Origin: Clostridiales bacterium
Lineage (GTDB): Bacteria > Bacillota_A > Clostridia > Christensenellales > Christensenellaceae
Direction of reading: 5' to 3'
DNA length: 22,094 nucleotides
Assembly: GCA_003149735.1 (NCBI GenBank)
Contig: QANA01000013.1
Coordinates: 1-22,094 of the forward strand
Shown: piece by piece, positions 15,468-22,094 of the stretch
Layout of the letters: every line of letters starts with the position of its first letter
Numbering within the stretch: position 1 is the stretch's first letter
Made by a program: the position numbers and the translations under genes
The notes under the pieces: model-generated
What the model was told of the DNA's origin: nothing
Databases searched by the model: none
The model's input: only the letters and a program-made list of their open reading frames with translations

Positions 15468-16520
15468 ATGACGCTTTCTTTCAGTGAATTTATTTCCGGG
15501 TTTTTCTCGAATCCTGCACTTGCAATTACAGCGCTGCTGACCATTGGAGTGATTATTGTAAACGGCTGGACAGATGCCCCCAATGCAATCGCAACCTGTG
15601 TTGCTACCAGAGCGATGGGACCCAAAGCAGCGGTTATTATGGCTGCGCTTGGTAACTTCCTCGGCGTTTTTGTAATGACCAAGATCAACAATACCGTTGC
15701 AATGACGATCTATAACATGGTGGATTTCGGCGGAGATGCGCATGAAGCCATGATTGCATTGTGCGCAGCGCTTTTCGCAATTGTTACTTGGGCGACGGCG
15801 GCTTGGATTTTTGGTATTCCCACCAGTGAAAGCCATGCGTTGATTGCGGGCCTTTCGGGTGCAGCGATCGCATTGCACAATAGCCTGGGCGGCATTAATG
15901 CGGCTGAGTGGTTAAAAGTCATTTACGGAATTGTGTTTTCTTCGGCTATGGGCTTCAGCTTAGGCTGGCTGGTAGCTAAGATAACGCAGATGACCTGCAG
16001 GAATATGGATCGACGCAAGACGAATCGCTTCTTTAAAGCGGCGGAGATTACAGGCGGCGCAGCTTCTGCCTTTATGCACGGCGCACAGGACGGGCAAAAA
16101 TTCATGAGTATCTTTTTGCTGGGTATGTGCCTGGTGAAAGGGCAGGGCAATGTAACACAGTTTGAAATCCCAACATGGTTGATGATTATGTGCTCCTTGA
16201 TTATGAGCCTGGGTACCTCCATGGGTGGCTATAAGATCATAAAATCCGTAGGCATGGATATGGTAAAATTGGAATTATACCAGGGCTTTTCTGCGGACTT
16301 TGCTTCTGTTGCTTGTATGTTGATTGCGTCTTTGACGGGTATGCCTGTCAGCACAACGCATACAAAGACGACGGCGGTGATGGGTGTTGGTGCTGCAAAA
16401 CGGTTTAGTTCGGTCAATTGGGATGTTGTAAAGGAAATGGTACTGGCATGGTTGCTGACTTTCCCCGGCTGTGGATTGGTTGGCTATCTTATGGCAAAAC
16501 TGTTTATGTTTATATTCTAA
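15468..16520 (+). CDS. pit: PiT-family inorganic phosphate transporter
   Basis: This cation-coupled low-affinity phosphate carrier of the cytoplasmic membrane has 350 residues and about ten hydrophobic segments. The two inverted PiT signature repeats are present: GWTDAPNAIAT (33-43) with IPTSESHALIAGLSGA in the first half, and FMHGAQDGQKFM (about 201-212) with MPVSTTHTKTTAVMG (about 292-306) in the second. The canonical 'GxNDxxNA' is GWTDAPNA here, an accepted variant. The start ATG follows GAAAGGATG. The DUF47 gene begins 32 bases after the stop, forming the common Pit/DUF47 pair. The sequence upstream carries PhoP-box-like repeats. Confidence 0.93.
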   Translation: MTLSFSEFISGFFSNPALAITALLTIGVIIVNGWTDAPNAIATCVATRAMGPKAAVIMAALGNFLGVFVMTKINNTVAMTIYNMVDFGGDAHEAMIALCAALFAIVTWATAAWIFGIPTSESHALIAGLSGAAIALHNSLGGINAAEWLKVIYGIVFSSAMGFSLGWLVAKITQMTCRNMDRRKTNRFFKAAEITGGAASAFMHGAQDGQKFMSIFLLGMCLVKGQGNVTQFEIPTWLMIMCSLIMSLGTSMGGYKIIKSVGMDMVKLELYQGFSADFASVACMLIASLTGMPVSTTHTKTTAVMGVGAAKRFSSVNWDVVKEMVLAWLLTFPGCGLVGYLMAKLFMFIF

Positions 16521-16552
16521 ACTAAAGAAGCATAGAAAGGAATTCTTGTAAA

Positions 16553-17182
16553 ATGGCTAAGAAATCAGGTTTTAACTATTTTGATTCGTTTATCTCCATG
16601 GCAAACCATGCGCATAAAGCAGCAGAATATCTGGATATGATTGTGAAGAATTTTGATCCTACTGCGGTGGTGCTGCTGGAAAAAGTGCAAGGTATTCATG
16701 AAATCGAGCATAGCGCCGATGATGTGCGGCATGAAGTAATAACACATTTGACGACAGAGTTTATGACCCCTATCGAACGGGAAGATATCATGGAAATGAT
16801 CCAGAAGTTGGATAATGTGGTCGACCATATCGACGATGTTATGCGTACTGTCTATATGTTTAATATTAGTGAGCTTTCTCCTGCTATTGTTTCTTTTGCA
16901 GAACTGATTGTGCGTTGTACAGAAGCGTTGAAAGTGACAATGGAAAAATTTGAAAACTTCCGGAAATCCCGTACTATCAAAGAATTTATTGTAAAGGTCA
17001 ATGAGATTGAAGATGAAGGAGATGTACTGCATCTGAATACTGTTCATGAACTGTTCTGTTCAGACCTTTCGGCAATTGAAGTGATTCGCAGAAACAAGTT
17101 GCTGGATGATATGGAAAATTGTCTGGATGCCTGCGAAGAAGTGGTAGATACGGTTGAACGTATTATGATGAAGAATTCCTGA
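16553..17182 (+). CDS. DUF47 / PhoU-like protein, partner of the Pit transporter
   Basis: This all-helical 209-residue protein of the DUF47 family (PhoU-like fold) has the conserved segment HEIEHSADDVRHEV (about 59-72), then TPIEREDIMEMIQKLDNVVDHIDDVM (about 81-106), and a matching second-half copy NEIEDEGDVLH. The E/D-x-x-x-D clusters are those that bind metal in PhoU-type proteins. DUF47 proteins are almost always encoded beside Pit transporters and are thought to control or gate them; the mechanism is not firmly known. It follows pit by 32 bases and is closed by a hairpin terminator. No membrane segment, so it is a cytoplasmic peripheral protein. Confidence 0.9.
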   Translation: MAKKSGFNYFDSFISMANHAHKAAEYLDMIVKNFDPTAVVLLEKVQGIHEIEHSADDVRHEVITHLTTEFMTPIEREDIMEMIQKLDNVVDHIDDVMRTVYMFNISELSPAIVSFAELIVRCTEALKVTMEKFENFRKSRTIKEFIVKVNEIEDEGDVLHLNTVHELFCSDLSAIEVIRRNKLLDDMENCLDACEEVVDTVERIMMKNS

Positions 17183-17203
17183 TAGAAATCTATGAAATAG
17201 AAA

Positions 17204-17229
17204 AGGCTGGCAGAATGCCGGCTTTTTTT
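17204..17229 (+). terminator. Intrinsic terminator after the pit-DUF47 operon
   Basis: AGGCTGGCA (17204-17212) pairs with TGCCGGCTT (17216-17224) through two G-U wobbles around loop GAA, followed by a T-run ending at 17229. Confidence 0.82.
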
Positions 17230-17243
17230 ATTGGAAATATTTT

Positions 17244-17284
17244 TGATATAATACATTGACAGATGAAGTATAGCGTATTAAGAT
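17244..17284 (+). promoter_or_regulatory. Candidate promoters of the padR operon with flanking inverted repeat
   Basis: Two signals overlap. TGATATAAT (17244-17252) is a perfect extended -10. TTGACA (17256-17261) with a 17-base spacer and TAAGAT (17279-17284) is a second promoter, which would start just before the ribosome site. ATACAT (17251-17256) and ATGTAT (17283-17288) form an inverted repeat with centres 32 bp apart, bracketing the second promoter. Autorepression by the PadR product there is plausible but inferred. Confidence 0.5.
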
Positions 17285-17305
17285 GTATATTGAAAGGAGG
17301 ATGTA

Positions 17306-17653
17306 ATGTCAATTGCAGCAGATTTAATCAGAGGTCATACAGATGCGATTATATTGGCGCATTTGATGGAACAGGATAGTTACGGCTATGAAATCAATAA
17401 AACGATTGCCAGGCAAACGGATGGTCGATTTGAACTAAAGGAAGCAACACTATATACAGCATTTCGGCGTCTGGAAGAAAGCGGATGTATTTTATCGTAC
17501 TGGGGTAATGAACAGACGGGTGCACGACGAAAATATTATAGCATTACTCCATTGGGTCGAGAGGTTTATGCACAACTGTTTGCGGAATGGCAGCAGGCTA
17601 AAGATATTATTGATCGGTTGATGTATATGGAAGGGGAGAGAAATGATGGATGA
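17306..17653 (+). CDS. PadR-family transcriptional regulator
   Basis: This 115-residue winged-helix protein has the PadR signature: AIILAHLMEQDSYGYEINKTI, then the recognition region FELKEATLYTAFRRLEESGCI and wing residues ARRKYYSITPLGREVYAQL. It belongs to the short subfamily (PadR-s2), with one C-terminal helix for dimer formation. Members usually repress their own operon and a neighbouring membrane protein. AAAGGAGG precedes the ATG. Its stop overlaps the next start by 11 bases, so the three genes from 17306 to 19240 form one operon. The signal it senses is unknown; cell-envelope stress is a guess from the partners. Confidence 0.92.
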   Translation: MSIAADLIRGHTDAIILAHLMEQDSYGYEINKTIARQTDGRFELKEATLYTAFRRLEESGCILSYWGNEQTGARRKYYSITPLGREVYAQLFAEWQQAKDIIDRLMYMEGERNDG

Positions 17654-18302
17654 AAAATTGAGGAGCCACGTAGAAGCATTGTTTGAAAATGCACCGCCGA
17701 CTATGAAAACGGTGGAAATCAAAGAAGAAATCTTGCAAAACACCATGGATCGTTATCATGATTTACTGGCCGAAGGAAAGGATGAACAGGCAGCGTTCAA
17801 TATTGCTATTGCCGGGATCGGTGACGTTGAAGAATTGCTGAGATCGTTGCACAGCGAACAGGGTGGCAGGCAGACTGATGGACAATGGGAAAGGGAATAT
17901 CGAAATTCAGCATTGCTGTTGGCGATTGCAGTTATGCTGTATATCCTTTGCGTGCTGCCGGTGATTTTACTGGGCAATGTGTGGGGCATTTGTCTGATGT
18001 TTGTGATGGTGGCGTTTGCGACCGGTATATTGATTTATCGAGGCAAAATGAGAAACATCTATCACAGAGCGGATGATACCATGGTGGAAAATTTTAAGGA
18101 ATGGAATGCGCAAAAGCAGGAACAGAGTTCTCTCAGAAAAAGTATTCAGGCGGCTATCGGATCGGTCGCTTTGGCTGTTTATCTGTTGGTCAGCTTTTCT
18201 ACGGGTGTATGGCATATTACCTGGATTATTTTTTTGATTTCGGGTGCATTGCAAAATATTGCAAAAGCCTGTTTTGATTTAAAAAAAGGAGATAAGCAAT
18301 GA
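17643..18302 (+). CDS. HAAS-type (permease-prefix) membrane protein
   Basis: Residues 1-70 form the short helical HAAS/DUF1700-type domain: DEKLRSHVEALFENAPP, EIKEEILQNTMDRYHDLLAEGKDEQAA, then AIAGIGDVEELL. Four predicted membrane helices follow at about 89-111, 113-132, 168-186 and 188-207. Proteins of this type are found beside PadR regulators in Bacillota and are proposed to interact with them or sense the membrane; function is not established. The GGGGAGAG site inside padR precedes the ATG (a second ATG follows at once). The stop overlaps the next gene's start as ATGA. Length is 219 residues. Confidence 0.8.
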   Translation: MMDEKLRSHVEALFENAPPTMKTVEIKEEILQNTMDRYHDLLAEGKDEQAAFNIAIAGIGDVEELLRSLHSEQGGRQTDGQWEREYRNSALLLAIAVMLYILCVLPVILLGNVWGICLMFVMVAFATGILIYRGKMRNIYHRADDTMVENFKEWNAQKQEQSSLRKSIQAAIGSVALAVYLLVSFSTGVWHITWIIFLISGALQNIAKACFDLKKGDKQ

Positions 18303-19240
18303 AAATAAATGCAATCATCAGAATTATTCTGTGGAGTGTCATTGCCCTGATACTCAGTGCTGTACTACTGGGGGTTTTGAATGGATACAGAGGAGCACGT
18401 CTTTTTTCCTTGGCTGATTTTTTCCGGAATTCGTTGGTTTTTAATAGTGGGATTGATGAAAATTATGAATATCCAGAAGGCAGCAGCGCGCTTCCTTGGG
18501 AGACGGTGCACAAGATTGAAGTGGATTGGGTGAGCGGAGGAGTCCAGGTACAGGTGTACGACGGAAACGAGATCACCTTTGAGGCAGAGGGTGTAGATAT
18601 AGAAGAAGTTCTTTGTTATTCGCTGCAGGATGGAAAATTGACGATTCGCTCCGGAGATAAGCAACAGAAGTGGAATTTGTTTTTTTCTTCGGAGAATAAG
18701 AATTTGCAGTTGAAACTTCCGCAAGCTTTATTGGAACAGCTGTATGAAATCGAAATCGAAACCGCTTCAGGGGCAATACGAGTAGCGGATGTACAGGCAG
18801 AAGAAATTGCAGCAGAAAGTGTTTCCGGTGATATAGAAATGGCAAATGTTGTCGCACAGACGTTGGAATTGGGAAGTGTCAGCGGAAAAGTTGTCTGTAT
18901 AAACAGTGAGGCGGAACAATTGAAAGCAGAGAATACCAGTGGCATAGTCCGGCTGCAAGGGAATTTTAAAAAGGTAAAAGCTGAAAGCGTTTCAGGAGAG
19001 ATTTATTTGGAGGCTGCGGTTGCACCGCAAAAATTTGACGGTTGCAGTGTCAGCGGTGAAATTATTTTATCCCTGACGGCGATGCCGGGATTTACTGCAG
19101 ATGTAGATACCGTAAGTGGCTCTTTTGTCAGCGATTATCCGACGCTCTCCCAAAAGAGTAATAAAGTCTACGGTGATGGTTCCTGCGAATATGATTTTGA
19201 GACTGTCAGTGGCAATATCTATATTAAAAAGCAGGGATAA
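18299..19240 (+). CDS. Membrane-anchored DUF4097 beta-solenoid protein
   Basis: An N-terminal membrane helix (residues 5-27) is followed by a beta-strand repeat domain. 'SG' turns (VSG, ASG, TSG) occur at residues 78, 156, 175, 194, 213, 231, 251, 272 and 303. The middle ones stand about 19 residues apart, as expected for coils of a right-handed solenoid in the DUF4097 'putative adhesin' family. No catalytic motif is visible. The PadR-HAAS-DUF4097 order is a recurrent operon in Bacillota, often tied to envelope stress, though its function remains unclear. The start overlaps the previous stop (ATGA), and GGAGAT serves as ribosome site. A strong terminator follows. Confidence 0.85.
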   Translation: MKINAIIRIILWSVIALILSAVLLGVLNGYRGARLFSLADFFRNSLVFNSGIDENYEYPEGSSALPWETVHKIEVDWVSGGVQVQVYDGNEITFEAEGVDIEEVLCYSLQDGKLTIRSGDKQQKWNLFFSSENKNLQLKLPQALLEQLYEIEIETASGAIRVADVQAEEIAAESVSGDIEMANVVAQTLELGSVSGKVVCINSEAEQLKAENTSGIVRLQGNFKKVKAESVSGEIYLEAAVAPQKFDGCSVSGEIILSLTAMPGFTADVDTVSGSFVSDYPTLSQKSNKVYGDGSCEYDFETVSGNIYIKKQG

Positions 19241-19274
19241 TGGGAGACAGAAGTTTAGGCAAATCATAAAGCAG

Positions 19275-19317
19275 AAAGCCCCGCTTTCATATCTTTTGAT
19301 ATGGAAGCGGGGCTTTT
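19275..19317. terminator. Bidirectional 19-bp intrinsic terminator between convergent genes
   Basis: Left arm 19275-19293 and right arm 19298-19316 are complementary over 19 bases with a single G-U pair, around loop TTTT. The arms carry the core AAGCCCCGCTT. It ends the DUF4097 operon on the plus strand and the flippase gene on the minus strand. Confidence 0.92.
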
Positions 19318-19330
19318 AACTAAAATCACC

Positions 19331-20890
19331 TTATTGTGCTTCCTGTTCGGGGTTTTTGGAAAATTTCCGATGCAGCATACGTTTTGCAGTAGAAAGCAGA
19401 GCGTGAAAATCCTGATCCCGGCAATAGGCTGCCAGATTGATGAGGTTGGGAAGGATCAGGCAGACACACGCTTTGAGAACGAGAGCAGTGAAGCCATACA
19501 TAGGCAGCAAGGAACATAATCCATAGGTGGCAAACAACTGGATGGCCAGTACAAAAACATTTTTAAAGAACATGCGGTAATAGAACCAGGGGGAACTGGC
19601 AAAAGCATATTTGCAGGTGACGTATATTTCGATGGTATAGCAGAGCAGCAAAGTAGTCAGAATTGTGCTGATCATGATTCCGGCAAAACCAATGGATTTT
19701 ACCAACAGGATGGAAAGCGTCAGATTGACAATAGCTTCCAGAATCGGTTTATAGCGATCCGGGCGAAAAATACCGCAGGTTTCCTTAATGGTGCTGAAAG
19801 AGACACGCATACCGCGTACATAAAAATCAAGGCAGATCAACAGCACCAACGGCAGATCAAAAAGATATTTCTCTCCAAAAGCAAATTCAATGAACGGGTT
19901 AAACAGACAGAGCAGGCACGTGGTACAGAAAGAATTGATCAGATGCAGCATCAAATTGAACTTTTTAAAGAGTGAGATACGTCTTTGAGGTGTTTCACTG
20001 GCATTGTAGATGCCGATACTGGCCTTCGTGCCTTCCACGATGCTGTTAGTCAACTGCTGCAAACTGTTGGTAATCATGGTGTAATTGGAATAAAGGCCGG
20101 TAGTTGCTAGATTGATAAAGGCCGAGATAATCAGGTTATCCGTCTGATATACGGCAATCGTGCCGATTTTATGTACGACCAATGATTTGGTATTGCTTTT
20201 GAGCATCTTCTTTGTCTCTGAATCCACCTGCGCTTTTCGATATTTTTTCAAATATGGGTAGTTTCGGTCGACGATTTTTGCAATCACTATATTTTCCAGA
20301 AACCCGCACAGGATCATGGCACCGAGATAAACGTAATAGCTTCTGGTAAGCATCAGGCCGACAATCTGGCTGACAGCCAGGATGATTTTAAAAATAACTG
20401 TTATGAGCGAGATTTTAAAATTTTTCTGATCTGCAAACAACAGGGAACGCTTATAAGCAAACAGGTAGGAGAGAGCCGAATTCAGCACAAACAATAGATA
20501 AATCAGATGAATATTGGGAATATTTTCCGGCAGGTCATTAATGATATATTTAATAAACGGCAGCAGGAGCAATCCAAGCGCCATGACCACTGCAAACATG
20601 ACATGGTAAATCTTAGCGTAGAGATTCATGAGCGCGGAGATATTCCGTTCATCCTGCTCGGCAAGCGGCTTGTAAAGCGCATAAATGGCTGCTGTCCCAA
20701 AGCCCAATTCTGTAAGTGAAAGGATGGAAATTACATTGGAAAACAGACCGTTGAGGCCCAGATAATCTTCACTCAGATAACGCAGGAAAATGGAGCGTGT
20801 AAAAAAACTGATCAGAATGATGATGATCTGTGAGGCAATTCCGAATATGGAATTTCGAATGCTGTTTTGCGTTTTATTCTTAGTGTTCAT
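19331..20890 (-). CDS. Wzx-like polysaccharide flippase
   Basis: This 519-residue protein is hydrophobic throughout with about 12-14 membrane helices, starting NSIFGIASQIIIILISFFTRSIFLRYLSEDYLGLNGLFSNVISILSLTELGFGTAAIYALYKPLAE. That N-terminal pattern is characteristic of the PST/Wzx family of the MOP superfamily. Such proteins move lipid-linked sugar units across the cytoplasmic membrane for capsule, teichoic or exopolysaccharide assembly. GGAGGATACG precedes the ATG. The gene follows a family-2 glycosyltransferase by about 20 bases, so it belongs to a surface-polysaccharide cluster on the minus strand. The polymer is unknown. Confidence 0.88.
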   Translation of the reverse strand: MNTKNKTQNSIRNSIFGIASQIIIILISFFTRSIFLRYLSEDYLGLNGLFSNVISILSLTELGFGTAAIYALYKPLAEQDERNISALMNLYAKIYHVMFAVVMALGLLLLPFIKYIINDLPENIPNIHLIYLLFVLNSALSYLFAYKRSLLFADQKNFKISLITVIFKIILAVSQIVGLMLTRSYYVYLGAMILCGFLENIVIAKIVDRNYPYLKKYRKAQVDSETKKMLKSNTKSLVVHKIGTIAVYQTDNLIISAFINLATTGLYSNYTMITNSLQQLTNSIVEGTKASIGIYNASETPQRRISLFKKFNLMLHLINSFCTTCLLCLFNPFIEFAFGEKYLFDLPLVLLICLDFYVRGMRVSFSTIKETCGIFRPDRYKPILEAIVNLTLSILLVKSIGFAGIMISTILTTLLLCYTIEIYVTCKYAFASSPWFYYRMFFKNVFVLAIQLFATYGLCSLLPMYGFTALVLKACVCLILPNLINLAAYCRDQDFHALLSTAKRMLHRKFSKNPEQEAQ

Positions 20891-20911
20891 TCGTATCCTC
20901 CCTGATAAATT

Positions 20912-21883
20912 TTATTTATTGCGCATCCATAGATAGAGCAGCCAGGCACTCAGGCGCTGGAAAGTCAGCAGATAAATCCCTTTTGCTCCGGTGCGATAAA
21001 AATAAGGATTACGCCAGGCTCGAGAAAAATGTTGATGCACAAAAGCCCTGGCCTGTCGATAAGCGTCTTGAAAAATGGAAAAATTATGGCCACGGGCCAC
21101 TCCCTTTAAAAAGGTGGCGTAAAGATATCGCATGCAACTGTATTGCAGTTCTGCCTGATATTTTTCAAACTGTCCGTTTTGATGATAGGAAGCAAGAATC
21201 GTTTCCCAGTTTTTCAAATAATCAAACAGGCGATGATCAAATGTAGCCGTAATGGCGCCGTCCCGCTGGACATATTGATAAAAAGGCTGATTCACAACAC
21301 CAATAGAATGCAGATGAGGAAACAGCCGATAGAGAAATTCCACATCCTCAAACCATACGCCTTTTTGGAAACGCAGCTCTTGTTCAAAAAGGCGGCGGTG
21401 ATATATTTTGTTCCAAGCGGCGGGATAGAGCGAGATCATGCTTTTCTTAATCTCTTCTTCTGTAAAAATATCCTGTGAGAGATTGCAGGAAGCCGGTTGT
21501 ATGCGTCCGCCGGGGAATACATAATTGAGATCACATACGACCAGATCAAAATCCTGCTGCCGGGCTTTAGCCAGCATAGTGGCATACATATGTTCGGCAA
21601 GAAAATCATCGCTGTCTACAAAGGCAATGTATTCTCCCTCTGCATGAGACAGGCCAAAATTGCGGGCATCGCTGAGCCCGCCGTTTGGCTTTTGAAAAAT
21701 GCGGACTTGCTCCGGATATGCCTGCGCATAGCGCTGCATAATGGTATAGCAATCATCCGGGCTGCCGTCATCTACAACCAGAATTTCCATATCCGGGACA
21801 TTCTGCGCCAGGATACTGTCCAGACATTTGGCAAGATATTGTTCTACTCGATAAACAGGTACGATCACGCTGAGGCTTTTCAT
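20912..21883 (-). CDS. Family-2 glycosyltransferase
   Basis: A GT-A fold transferase: SVIVPVYRVEQYLAKCLDSIL (5-25), nucleotide-binding VVDDGS (36-41), KPNGGLSDARNFGL (65-78), and the metal-binding DSDD (90-93). Such enzymes add a sugar from a nucleotide sugar to a growing chain on the cytoplasmic side; the C-terminal FQRLSAWLLYLWM segment may touch the membrane. ATG 21883 (323 residues) puts the first beta strand near the N-terminus but has no own ribosome site. An in-frame TTG at 21904 would add seven residues and has AAGGAG 13 bases upstream. A GTG mini-ORF overlaps the ATG as ATGA, so coupled initiation is possible. Confidence 0.9.
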   Translation of the reverse strand: MKSLSVIVPVYRVEQYLAKCLDSILAQNVPDMEILVVDDGSPDDCYTIMQRYAQAYPEQVRIFQKPNGGLSDARNFGLSHAEGEYIAFVDSDDFLAEHMYATMLAKARQQDFDLVVCDLNYVFPGGRIQPASCNLSQDIFTEEEIKKSMISLYPAAWNKIYHRRLFEQELRFQKGVWFEDVEFLYRLFPHLHSIGVVNQPFYQYVQRDGAITATFDHRLFDYLKNWETILASYHQNGQFEKYQAELQYSCMRYLYATFLKGVARGHNFSIFQDAYRQARAFVHQHFSRAWRNPYFYRTGAKGIYLLTFQRLSAWLLYLWMRNK

Positions 21884-21912
21884 AGTAACTGCGTTGGTTT
21901 GCAAAAATGCAC
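21880..21912 (-). other. Ten-codon GTG mini-ORF overlapping the glycosyltransferase start
   Basis: GTG at 21912 encodes MHFCKPTQLL and stops with TGA at 21882-21880, overlapping the transferase ATG (ATGA). AAGGAG stands five bases before this GTG, the ideal spacing, while the transferase ATG itself lacks such a site. It may be a coupling leader or simply chance; no homologue can be judged at this length. Confidence 0.3.
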
Positions 21913-21928
21913 CAAATCTCCTTGAAAA

Positions 21929-22094
21929 TTAATGTTGTTCTTTCATACGCGCCAGTAATTTGGCCAGATGGAAATGTCCGTTTTTCAGCAGATTGCAGTA
22001 AAAACGGAAAAGGAAAGGACGTTTCCGGTAATAGGCATTTTTTTGCCAATGAGGATACATCTCTTCCAGAGCGTTGATACAGGAGCGAATTTCC
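21929..22094 (-). CDS. C-terminal end of an unseen gene, probably a glycosyltransferase
   Basis: The frame enters at the right edge and ends at TAA (21931-21929), leaving 54 residues with the stretch EEMYPHWQKNAYYRKRPFLF and a Lys/Arg-rich end ARMKEQH. Tails of this type, with aromatic and basic residues, occur in family-2 glycosyltransferases of capsule clusters. The fragment lacks any catalytic motif, so the assignment rests on context. The next gene follows after about 45 bases on the same strand. Confidence 0.5.
   Translation of the reverse strand, partial: EIRSCINALEEMYPHWQKNAYYRKRPFLFRFYCNLLKNGHFHLAKLLARMKEQH

Overview
The window looks like an ordinary chromosomal stretch of a low-to-moderate G+C, spore-forming, probably anaerobic Clostridia-type Bacillota. 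The reasons are strong AGGAGG-type ribosome sites, several TTG starts, extended -10 promoters, a YtxC-like sporulation protein, a PadR/HAAS/DUF4097 operon and a two-subunit NADPH-type glutamate synthase. The genus cannot be told from the sequence. No IS element, CRISPR array, rRNA or complete phage module is visible.

Left part (1-5105). A tRNA-Arg(CCU) gene on the minus strand has its 3' end against a long stem-loop that opens on the unseen left flank. A plus-strand series follows: a cytoplasmic three-LysM protein, a divergent RelA/SpoT-domain protein, a YtxC-like sporulation protein and a small CPYC glutaredoxin. Asparaginyl-tRNA synthetase comes next with its own good promoter. A bidirectional terminator closes this block.

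Middle (5236-14632). On the minus strand, a membrane-anchored metallophosphoesterase and a GNAT acetyltransferase overlap in a TGATG junction. Further right, a minus-strand diaminopimelate decarboxylase (lysine branch) is divergent from gltB-gltD (glutamate synthesis). The lysA/gltB intergenic region is AT-rich and holds a consensus lysA promoter and an extended -10 gltB promoter. The gltB promoter is spanned by a 12-bp inverted repeat whose arms lie 52 bp apart. A perfect U-tract hairpin ends gltBD.

Right part (14647-22094). An Sfp-type phosphopantetheinyl transferase is followed by a phosphate module, a PiT transporter plus a DUF47/PhoU-like partner, preceded by direct repeats resembling a PhoP box. 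Next is a three-gene overlapping operon of PadR repressor, HAAS-type membrane protein and beta-solenoid DUF4097 protein. It converges on a minus-strand surface-polysaccharide cluster (a cut-off gene, a family-2 glycosyltransferase and a Wzx-like flippase) that continues beyond the right edge.

No clearly new multi-gene system was found. The points most worth a second look are the spaced operator at gltB, the RelA/SpoT-domain protein with a changed substrate loop, the shared ATGTAAA elements, and the mini-ORF in front of the glycosyltransferase.
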